DNA from: Aplectana chamaeleonis
Taxonomy: Eukaryota > Nematoda > Chromadorea > Rhabditida > Cosmocercidae
Direction of reading: 5' to 3'
Length of the DNA: 64,000 bases
Assembly: GCA_029168955.1 (NCBI GenBank)
Contig: JAPDOI010000154.1
Location: 310,001-374,000 of the forward strand
Shown: piece after piece, positions 55,894-64,000 of the stretch
How the letters are laid out: every line of letters begins with the position of its first letter
Position numbering within the stretch: position 1 is the first letter of the stretch
Notes under the pieces: model-generated
What the model saw: only the letters and a program-made list of their open reading frames with translations
The model's database searches: none
What the model was told of the DNA's origin: nothing
Position numbers and translations under genes: made by a program

Positions 55894-56379
55894 AGGCAGT
55901 GTTCATGATGATCTTCGTTCCCGAGTTTTTCACATGGAACAATTCGTCGATCTCCAAGTGTTACCAAAACTACGAAGAAACGGCGAGAAACGCATTCAAA
56001 CGTCGTATCTCAGTGACATTATTCTATACATGGACTAGTTGTCCGGTTGGATGAACATGCTCATGGTGGTTGTCACCGGTAGAAAATTGGGTAAATCGAA
56101 ATTAGGAGAACATCTCATGCAAAGCAGGATTAGTTAGGGTGCTAAGGAAAGAACGGAGCAACAGAGAGTAGAAAATTGCAAAGGACGGGTCCACAAAAGA
56201 TTTCATTGTCACAACAAACAGTTCCTGTGAGAGTAAAGAGGCGGGGTGAGAGCAAAGGATTTCGTGTACTTCTAGTGCGTTTTCTTCTCAATTTCTACGT
56301 CATTTTAGTTCTACCCGGGTGCCACTGAATCAATACAGCGAATAATCTCAAAATTGAAGAATATCGTGAACACTGACTT
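55894..56379. mobile_element. Family H2 element, copy H2d
   Basis: GGCAGTGTTCATGATGATCTTCG on the left and GAATATCGTGAACACTGAC on the right; TTTAAA-like flank at the left. It is 486 bp with no coding frame. Confidence 0.65.
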
Positions 56380-56434
56380 TAGGAATGAGCGATATTTTCT
56401 CTCAAAACTGCAAGAATCAAGGAACGGAACGATA

Positions 56435-57141
56435 ATCTCAGAAAAATCAAAACAAGTTACTTGTAATATAAGTGTAACTTACTTTAATGTCTCAAGTAAC
56501 TTACATTTATATTACATGTAACATACATTTATATTACATGTAACTTAAATTTATATTACATGTCAGTTACACTTATGTTACGTTTAACTCACATTCGAAT
56601 TTTCACTATGGGTGGCCATCACGTGACGCAGACGACACGCGACACAGAGGGCGCATCCCAGACCACACACTAGGCAACAAAATGGGGCCTTCCCTGCTGG
56701 TGGGGGGTCAAGTACCTCAAACTTGGGTAATTGAACCAACGGGAACGCCAGTCTTAAGCCTGACCACGTGAGTGCGTCGTACATCCCCCTTTGGAATATC
56801 TTCTAGGCCGATTTAAGTTACTTGCGACTTATATTGTGCCACTTAAGTTACATGTAACATATCGGAGGGGCAGTTCATGCCGTGTCTTCTCAGAAATCGA
56901 AAACACGTTACCTGTAACATATCTAAGCTGATGTATGTTACTTGCGACTTATCTCAAGTCATTTAAGTTACATGTAACATATCGGAGGCGCATTCCACGC
57001 AGTATCCCGCCGATATGTTACATGTAACTCAGATGAACTGAGATAAGTCGCAAGTAACTTACATTGGCTCAGATATGTTACAAGTAACTTGTTTTCGGCC
57101 TTTTATGTTACAAGTAACTTGTTTTCATTTTTCTGAGATTA
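56435..57141. repeat. Element K: inverted ends around GTTACATGTAAC-type motifs
   Basis: AATCTCAGAAAAATCAAAACAAG on the left and CTTGTTTTCATTTTTCTGAGATT on the right are ~35-bp inverted ends. Between them, TTACATGTAAC, GTTACTTGTAA and TTGCGACTTAT words are repeated on both strands in two clusters (56455-56590 and 56810-57120). A non-repeated middle at 56595-56800 separates them. The motif is itself palindromic, so the DNA can form many hairpins. Confidence 0.78.
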
Positions 57142-58690
57142 CGTTTCCGAGAACCCAAAATCGGAATGTCAAAATCATCGAAGTCGGCGAATCCGTACAT
57201 TGGAAATACGCTAATCACAGATTCTGGACCGCTCACAGTGGTGCACATTTTCAACTTTCTATCTCCCACATTATTCGGCGTTTGCCGAAAATAATGATTC
57301 TTACAACGGAACAAGAAACGGAAATCGGAACGCCAAAAATCATCGGAAATAGGCAGACCTGGATATAAGAAAACCGCTCATCCTAAATTCTGGGCCAACT
57401 AAATTAAATAGGAATATCGATTGTAGGCATTTTTTTTTCGAAAATCAAAAAGCGGAACGACTATTTCCGTGTCGAAAAGCGAAAATCGGGAAGACAAAAA
57501 AACCATCGTACACCGGAGAATCCGGAACTTAGCAGGACCGCAAGTTTTGGGACCTTTTAAGAACAATAAGGACGGAAGTGCGACGATAAATGGCCGCGAA
57601 ATAGGGGATAATCTTGCGGACCAGCCGACCCATCGGATCACTCTGCCCACGCCATATAACAGTTGTCCATCGTTCGTTTCACCAGGGGAACAGTTGCCGA
57701 ATTTTCGAATAGTCTTTATCCCGGAAAACTCTCATATCCAAATATAGGCATTTGACCATCCTATTTTTTAAGAATTTTTGGTACATAAAACAGAAAAGAG
57801 AGTCTTTTACCTAAGATTTGGTTTGTTGTTTTGTCCACAGGGCGCAAAACACGCCAACAGGTACAACATAACAGTTAAGAGGTTCTTTTGAACAGTTTTT
57901 TTTCTCCAAGATTCGAAGGGTTTTTTCGGGAGTTTTCCCTATGCACCTCTACTTGGCGAACTTGAATACTCGAAAATACAGAAAATCAGAACACGGTTTT
58001 TCATCGTGAACACTGTCTTTAAACGTGAAATGGAATTTTTTGATTCTGAGTAGGATATTCATTTTTCGAGATGAATGAGCACGTTTACGAAACAAACTTA
58101 ATTACTTTTCAAACAATATCCTTCATGAAGAAAAGAGTCTTGAACAATGTAAGTGAAACATACCATACCGATAGACCTTTGAAGAATATACCTGCAACTT
58201 TAGCGCAATTTATTCGCAGCCTACAAGCAACTTGCTGCGTACAAATCGCTCGTTACTTGCTTTCTCAAGGTCAAGCAATACGTAAAAAATTTATCTGCAA
58301 GAAAAAACGCAGTAAACTGCTGATTAAGCTTGGTTGTTAGAGAGAAGAATCTTCATACACCTCCTTTGAAGCGGCTAGAAGTTAAAAAAATATCAGTTCA
58401 ATAAACATGAATTCATTGAAGTAGTCCAGAATCAGTGTAGTTTACCGTTTACAAAGGGAGGAAAGTCAAGGGAATAAAATTTTAACAAAAGTAATAAAAC
58501 AAAAGTGAAAAAAAAAACAGAATAATGGAAAATCAAATTTCGCTGCTACTCTGATGCTGCTTTTCCTGCGTCCAAATGAGGAGGAGGAGGACTAGCGCGC
58601 GGCTGGTGGTGGAGCAAGAGCTCAACGGCTTAACGGTCAAAGCATACTTGGCGAATTGCCATTGAGGATTACAATTACGCATCTCTCCTA
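57142..58690. other. Unassigned stretch
   Basis: Bases 57988-58022 carry an H2-type right end (TTTTTCATCGTGAACACTGTC) with no visible partner. The plus-strand frames at 57469-57747 and 58071-58340 have no recognised domain. No gene model is supported. Confidence 0.35.
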
Positions 58691-58742
58691 TGTGTGTGTA
58701 TTTGTGTGTGTGTGTGCGCGCACGCGTGTGTGTGTGTGTATC
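58691..58742. repeat. GT/CA microsatellite
   Basis: TGTGTGTGTATTTGTGTGTG followed by GCGCGCACGCG and a further GT run. A run of about 13 G lies at 59047-59059. Confidence 0.9.
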
Positions 58743-59690
58743 ATTGCGTGAGTGTCATATGTTGCGCATATGTAACAATTGGGGCTCGTGGGAGGCGAAA
58801 GAAATGTCACAATGAGGTCAGTCAGTCAGCCAATTGAGAAGTGTCGGTCCCGGAGCCGCTACGAGAACGAGAACTAACTGCTGCCCTTGCTTCTGCTGCT
58901 GCTGCAGCTAATGCTAGTCAGCGCTCCGCGAACTTATCCGAGTACTTGACAAATGATTGCCACTAAAGACGAACATCAAGCATGTCACTATGGGGAAAAA
59001 GAGGCGCTGAGTAGGTGAAATGAGAGATGTGATGACATGTAGAATGGGGGGGGGGGGGCGATTCGGCAGGGTGAGGTCTAGGGGCTTCGGAAGCATTTAA
59101 GCATTTCCAGAATATGTACTGGGTGCGAAGAAATCACGGAATGCCTTCTTCAGCAATCAGATACAGAAAACCTAAACAGGCAGCAGCGACCATCTATCCA
59201 TACGTGTTCGGAATTGTTCTACCAGTTCCACCATGTTTCCACGTCCCAACTTTGTGTGTAAAAAGCACGCGTTGGGCTAACTGCAGTTCATTTGCCCGAC
59301 AGTCTTCACTCAACGGCTGAGCAACGACTGGCAGCACGCCACCGAGCGAGAGGCTATGGCGTGCACTAAACCTGACGCGGCGTTGTGCGCGAAGGATTCG
59401 CAGCGCCGAGGTCACTTGCGTGTTTTTTGCCAATACGTTCGCCCTCATTCTTTCAACATCACATTTCGCTCTCAGTAGCTTTTACTGCTTTGATTTGCTT
59501 CAAGAGCTCAATAAATGCCTGGAAACATCTTCTAAAAAATAATACGCGCAGAGAGCTGTAAGGTGAAATTGGAACTTTCGTTTAGTTGAGTGATTATGCC
59601 TTAAAATATAGATTTCGAGGTACCTAAATTAGCAAACGGTTCGCGGTAGTCGCATAAATCATAACTGTCACACGTTGGAACAAAAAACTA
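58743..59690. other. Unassigned stretch
   Basis: CTGCTG repeats at 58890-58910 and a G tract at 59047-59059. Opposed frames at 59114-59448 have no domain. TA at 59689-59690 is the mariner target duplication. Confidence 0.35.
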
Positions 59691-60946
59691 CCAGGTTGTC
59701 CAATAATTCTTGTCCGAAAATTTCACAATTTTTAATTTTTTTTCAACTTTATTGAAAAACAGGTCTAATCAACTATATAATCACCACAGTTATCCACTAC
59801 AGTGGCTCATCGATTGGGCAGGTCGCCGATGCCCTTCGCCCAGAACTCCGGGGGCTGCGACTCGAAGAAGTCCGCGATGTCGGATTTGAGGTTGTCGTAG
59901 TTGGTGAATTTTCTTCCGGCAAAATGGTGCTTCAGCGGGCGGAAGAAGTGGTAGTCGGACGAGGCGAGGTCCGGGGAATACGGCGGATGGGCAACCGTCT
60001 CCCAGCCTAGCGTCGCCAACATCTGCTGGGTCTCCTTCGCCACGTGGGGGCGCGCGTTGTCGTGCAGCAGGTGGACCGAGGCCCGTCGGGGACGCTTTTC
60101 TCGGATGGCGTCGGCTAGTTTTTTGGGCTGATCGGTGTAGATGGAGGCGGTGACCGTCCTGCCTTGCGGGAGCAGCTCGAAGTACAGCATGCCCTCGGTG
60201 TCTCACCAGCAGCAGAGCATGATCTTCAGCGGGTGCAGGTCGGCCTTCGGCGTCGTCGGCGGCTCTTTCCCGCGCGGGATCCAGACGGCACGGCTGGCGA
60301 CGTTGTCGTAGAGGACCCAGCTCTTATCATCAGTGACTAGGTCCTCGAGAAACTCCTCGCGATGCGGACGAAGGAGGAGTGACTGGCAGCCTGCCACGCG
60401 GCTCTGATTCGTGGCGTCCGTCAGACGGTGGGGGATCCAACGGGCCAGAACTTTGTGGTAGCCGAGTAAGTTGAGTCGATTGTGGATGGTGGACTTGCTG
60501 CAGCCGAGCGTCGTCGCCAGTTCACGGGCGGTGGCTACCGGCTTCTCCTTGATACAGCGAAGGACTTCGTCATCATCCACCGTAGAAGGCCTCCCGCTGT
60601 TCTCCCTGTCCTCGAGGTTCGTGCCGCCGCTCTCGAAACGATTGAACCAGCGGCTGACCGTGCGTTGGGACACTGCATCCTGCTTGCACGCTCTGCAGAT
60701 GTTGGCGACCGCGGTGCCCGTGTCGTTGCCCAGCAGCCACTCGTAGTACACGAACGTACGAATTCGACCTTGGTCCATTTTAGCTTGTACTGGTAGCTAG
60801 ACTCGGCGACCGCGCCTTATATACCCCTAGCGTAGAACTTTGGAGAACCTTCTAGAAGGTTCTTACACTTGCCTGATATTATATCACTTCTAAGGATAAT
60901 TATAGAATTTTGAAAATTTTCGGACAGGAATTATTGGACGGCCTGA
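59691..60946 (-). mobile_element. mariner-type transposon, copy 4 (nearly intact, distinct lineage)
   Basis: CCAGGTTGTCCAATAATTCT on the left and AGGAATTATTGGACGGCCTGA on the right, flanked by TA on both sides (59689-59690, 60947-60948). It is 1,256 bp. It is far more GC-rich than its surroundings and differs from copies 1-3, which suggests a different mariner lineage and more recent arrival, perhaps by horizontal transfer. The transposase is on the minus strand. Confidence 0.95.
59765..60778 (-). pseudogene. mariner transposase with two TGA interruptions
   Basis: From ATG at 60778 the frame runs to TAG at 59765-59767, 338 codons with the stop, the usual length for a mariner transposase. N-terminal helix-turn-helix motifs are visible (AVANICRACKQ; TVSRWFNRF, then TIHNRLNLLGYHK). 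The first catalytic Asp is in VTDDKSWVLYD. The second and third, in HDNARPHVA and ASSDYHFF, are separated by 34 residues (DD34D). Only two codons break it: TGA at 60203-60205, where mariner proteins usually have a second Trp, and TGA at 59807-59809 after LPNR, where a Trp is also usual. Both are single G-to-A steps from TGG. Without readthrough the product stops at residue 191, before two catalytic residues. Confidence 0.92.
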
Positions 60947-60948
60947 TA

Positions 60949-62174
60949 GTAGTCGCTCAGGGAAACGCTGCTGTCACAGCGGCAAAAGGGGCCTGCAGAG
61001 TTCAAGTCGAGGCTCTGCTCGCAGCGACGAACAGAGTTGGGTGATGCAATATCGATCAAATCTGAAGACAAGGGCGGCGGACGCAGCGTGAAGGGCGACG
61101 AGGGGACATAGCAGAGTGTTTTGACGTCGTGACAGCCCTGCGCCACTGTCAGCGAGCGGCTACCGATGCCGCGTCGATAATGTTTGAAAACATTTATATC
61201 GCCGCGTCAAGGCTGACGCTTGGCGACCACTCGCCGGCCGCTGCAACTGTGCAGACCCCTAAAAACACTGCTAGGTATCCACGTCGCTGTAGCACGTCGC
61301 TCGCTCGCTGCTTGGCGTCCCTCATTCTCCATCATTTCCCTGCCGCAGCGACACTCGCCGCGGTGCTACTCTGCAGAACTTAATGGTTTGGGCAAAGAAA
61401 AAAAGCTGTAATCACTGCCGAACACGTCATGACCTGTCCACTGGCAATAAACGCGATGAAACACATATGGATAAACGGTCGCTGCTGCCTGTTCAGGAGG
61501 TCCCATCAGATACATGCGGCTTAGAAACAGCAAAATTCACATGGTTCCTACGCGTGCTGGTGCGGAGCGGAGGTTAGAGACCGTGAGAGAGCGGAGGGCA
61601 GACGGAGGCTGAGACGTCGCGTGCGCCGCTCGCGTTTCGAATGATGTGAATTAAGACGTTTTATAGAGGGTATGGTCTTCCAACAATTCAAAATGTCCTT
61701 TACACTCAACAGAGAAGCCAAGGCGCTGCTTGGCGGGAAAAGTCCTGCGCCTGAAAACGGAGGGATGATTTCTATCGATCGAATGCTCTTGAGCACGTTA
61801 ACTGAGTGTGCCTTACTCTGTTATTTGTTACAGATCTTACGGATGCCTGCCACTTTTATTATAATGACCTGTTCTATGTTGAATTCTTTGGTTATTTTTT
61901 GTCAAATTGGTGTGTCGCTTCTGACGTATAATAATAAAGAAATAAATGATTGAATGACACAAACAGATCCATTATGTCTTTTGATCTATTGATTCACATG
62001 TTTGAAAGACAAGAAGTGCAGTCTTCAATTTGTCAAAATGATAAAGGCAGACGTGGTGTCTCCCGAACCTTGTGGAAGTCTTCCCTGCTGAAGAATGACA
62101 TCCGAGCTCCGTTGACCTTATTAAACTGGGCAGTATTGGAGTAAGAGGCATGCCCTACTAAACACAATATTCTA
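60949..62174. other. Unassigned stretch
   Basis: Bases 61125-61380 hold CACTGTCAGCGAGCGGC-like palindromic words similar to 41940-42180. A TTTGTTACAG acceptor-like site ends at about 61833 and is followed by short open frames and AATAAA near 61932, so a 3' exon is possible but unsupported upstream. Confidence 0.35.
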
Positions 62175-62774
62175 TCTATCAAAAAGGGGTCTTCCAAGCA
62201 AAAGAGGTTTTGTTGGCGTCAGAAACGTTCCAACAAAAAGGGAACAATAGGTAAGTAGAATGAGGAGAGTCTACAAAAAGTGATCAATATTTTCTAAGAC
62301 TGATTTTCCTGGCCGATACTTCTTAACAGCGAAAACAAACCGTTGCGGTGTTCTACACGAAAGCACTCTGTGGTTCTGGAAATGGTCTAGATTACGCGAG
62401 AACCATCCAAATGTATGTGCATCTAAACCTAATACTTACCATCAGAATAGAAGATGATGCCAAAAACAAAGACGGACGGTTAGCTCCAGTTGCTACGAGA
62501 AGCGAAACCAAAGTGCAGCATCTAATGAGAGTATTTTCTTATAATCTCGTCAAAATTGAAGTCCATTCTTGGAAACCATTGAATTCTTCCTCGTGAAATA
62601 CCACAACGGTTTGTTTTTGCTGTTAAGAAGTATCGGCCAGGAAAATCAGTCTCAGAAAATATTGTTCACTTTTTGTAGACTCCCCTCAATCTACTTACCT
62701 ATTGTTCCCTTTTTGTTGGAACGTTTCTGACGCCAACCAAACCTCTTTTGCTTGGAAGACCCCTTTTTGATAGA
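62175..62774. mobile_element. 600-bp inverted-repeat element with ~180-bp arms
   Basis: The left arm 62176-62357 and right arm 62594-62774 are complementary with about eight mismatches (about 95% identity by eye). The terminus is TATCAAAAAGGGGTCTTCC. The 236-bp core is unique in the window and is open on the plus strand (62348-62596) without a known domain. No clear target duplication is seen. Confidence 0.85.
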
Positions 62775-62912
62775 ATTGTTCACTTTTTATTGATATTACG
62801 AAGTGATATCCCTGAAAAATCTTCAATATTTTTCGAATAGCATGGATTGCTATAATAATCAGTGAGCAACAAACTTGTTGCGCACGCTACAAATGAAGCG
62901 CTACTCACTTTC

Positions 62913-63060
62913 CACGACGTCCTGATGACGTCAGAAGATGCCCTATGCACTTGGCACCACTTTGGCACGACGTCCTGATGACGTCACCAGATGCTTTTTG
63001 CACTTGGCACGACCTTGGCACGACGTCCTGATGACGTCATCAGATCCCGCTTCGCGGCTG
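62913..63060. repeat. 53-bp minisatellite carrying TGACGTCA
   Basis: Units start at 62913, 62966 and 63019 (period 53): CACGACGTCCTGATGACG, then TCA, a short variable part and CACTTGGCAC. Each unit has GACGTCCTGATGACGTC, an internal dyad, and a perfect TGACGTCA, the CRE/ATF consensus. The third unit is incomplete. Confidence 0.88.
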
Positions 63061-63371
63061 GAGCGATTGTCCTTATCGAAGAGAATTTTTTTCAGTTGCA
63101 GACAGCCGCTGCTGCATCAAGCGACACGATGATGATCATGCTGGAACCATGTGATTCCGGAACGATTCACCTTTGTCCCAGCACGATTATCATCGTATCG
63201 CTGCCATAGCGGTTGCCCGCATTCGCGGCCGAAATTTCATTCCGATAAGGACAGTAGCATATTGGTCTCGTGAAACCATTGGGATGATCTCGATTGCGAC
63301 TACACTCTGCTTCTTTTGTGTGAGCCATCCTAGAGCGTAGAGATACTACACTATTGTTCTGCGCCCTTAGA
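63061..63371. repeat. CCCAGCACGATTATC-type repeat and flank
   Basis: CCCAGCACGATTATCATCG at 63178, then GCGGTTGCCCGC and CGAAATTTCATTCCGA, match 22678-22760. An upstream CACGATGATGATCATGCTGG forms an imperfect inverted partner. The rest is unassigned. Confidence 0.5.
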
Positions 63372-63846
63372 GGCACAGACCAACCTCAGAATCGTTGTGC
63401 TGTTTTCCTGCCTATCTTGAAGGCTGTCTCACGCTAATTCCAATGATGTCTCTGGAATCGTTCAAGACCCTCTGGAAACGGAGTTATGACCCTTCAAAAA
63501 TTGAGCCGCGGAACCAAGGTGGATGTGTTGTCCGAGGCTTGTAACTTCCGTCTTTTGCAGCCGATCTATGCGAGCTGACCTGAGTAAAGAGAGAAGTTGA
63601 GAATAAAGGGAAGAGCGGAGATATTGATTGAAAAGAGTACCTCACCTCACCACAGTTGAGCTCGAAAGATTGGAAAAGGGGCGTGCCAAAGTGGCTTCCG
63701 GATGTGGGCGCCCCACGGTGGCCTCTTCCTATATCTCGCTTATTCGGGGGAATCGAGAGCTCGCATTTGGCAGGTGTTATATGGGGTGGCCCTACTTCAC
63801 AATTACGTGAAAACCTCAGATTTCGTCCCTGAACTTGGACTGTGCC
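63372..63846. mobile_element. Family H1 element, copy H1d
   Basis: GGCACAGACCAACCTCAG on the left and GAACTTGGACTGTGCC on the right. The interior GGAGTTATGACCCTTC and GGGGCGTGCCAAAGTGGC match H1b in the opposite orientation. The 143-codon minus-strand frame across it is not domain-bearing. Confidence 0.76.
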
Positions 63847-63852
63847 TTTAAA

Positions 63853-64000
63853 GGCATCGTACGCGCTGAAAACCACACATAGTTTTTTCCGGTTCAAATG
63901 ATTTTCTGGGCCCACCCAAGAACGTAGGGAGAGTTCGTTCGTTCAAAAAACGTCTTATTCTAAAGATAAATGAGATTGAATGTCTCAAATTCCGTCAAAA
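63853..64000. repeat. Family M element, start only (cut by window end)
   Basis: It begins GGCATCGTACGCGCTGAAAACC directly after the TTTAAA that follows H1d. This matches the inverse of the right end of M2 at 53861-53884. It continues past the window. Confidence 0.5.

Noticed and set aside
58691..58742. Possible regulatory Z-DNA element
   Set aside because: Alternating GT/GC sequence can form Z-DNA, but nothing else supports a role. It is recorded only as a microsatellite.
59765..60778. Genetic code change with TGA read as Trp
   Set aside because: Only two codons in one transposon show it, and the other mariner remnants carry ordinary decay. Single G-to-A mutations are simpler.

Overview
This window is eukaryotic, gene-poor DNA, probably from a nematode and possibly a Caenorhabditis relative. 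The sequence clues are four mariner-type DNA transposons, many short inverted-repeat (foldback) elements, TTTGCCG-rich repeats and nematode-like splice acceptors such as TTTTTAG and TTCAG. The species cannot be fixed from the sequence. I see no prokaryotic operon structure, no rRNA genes, no CRISPR array and no complete host protein gene that I can name. Most short open frames are inverted-repeat DNA read in different frames.

Layout. 1-9.1 kb: an interior of the PIF/Harbinger-like family (F), a decayed mariner (2219-3444), a foldback with poly-G/poly-C ends (5592-5790), a hAT-like MITE with a perfect 8-bp target duplication (5801-5980), a complete F element (6691-7772) and GC-rich palindromes. 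9.1-22.4 kb: families A, B, D, E and R, a second decayed mariner (13502-14783), a 1.8-kb F element (17094-18919) and a ~400-bp segment present twice. 22.4-36 kb: tRNA-like sequences, foldback families C and M, two near-perfect inverted repeats, and the GGCA-ended families H1 and H2. 36.4-45.1 kb: a third decayed mariner, GC-rich palindromes and a four-copy tandem array of family B. 46.4-58 kb: a possible 3-kb H2 element, several H1/H2 copies, a 1.6-kb element bounded by long family-B arms with possible exons inside, and an element (K) built from GTTACATGTAAC-like motifs. 58-64 kb: a GT microsatellite, a nearly intact mariner whose reading frame is broken only by two TGA codons, a 600-bp inverted repeat with ~95% identical arms, a 53-bp minisatellite carrying TGACGTCA, and copies of H1 and M.

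How it works together. The DNA looks like a nested graveyard of cut-and-paste DNA transposons and their non-autonomous derivatives. Target-site duplications can be read directly: TA for mariner, family B and the 29.7-kb foldback; TAA for family F; 8 bp for two hAT-like insertions. The most interesting leads are the exon-like frame inside the 1.6-kb family-B element, a reading frame shared by H2 copies with mostly third-position differences, and the mariner at 59.7-60.9 kb. Family letters (A, B, C and so on) are local labels made for this window; none comes from a database.
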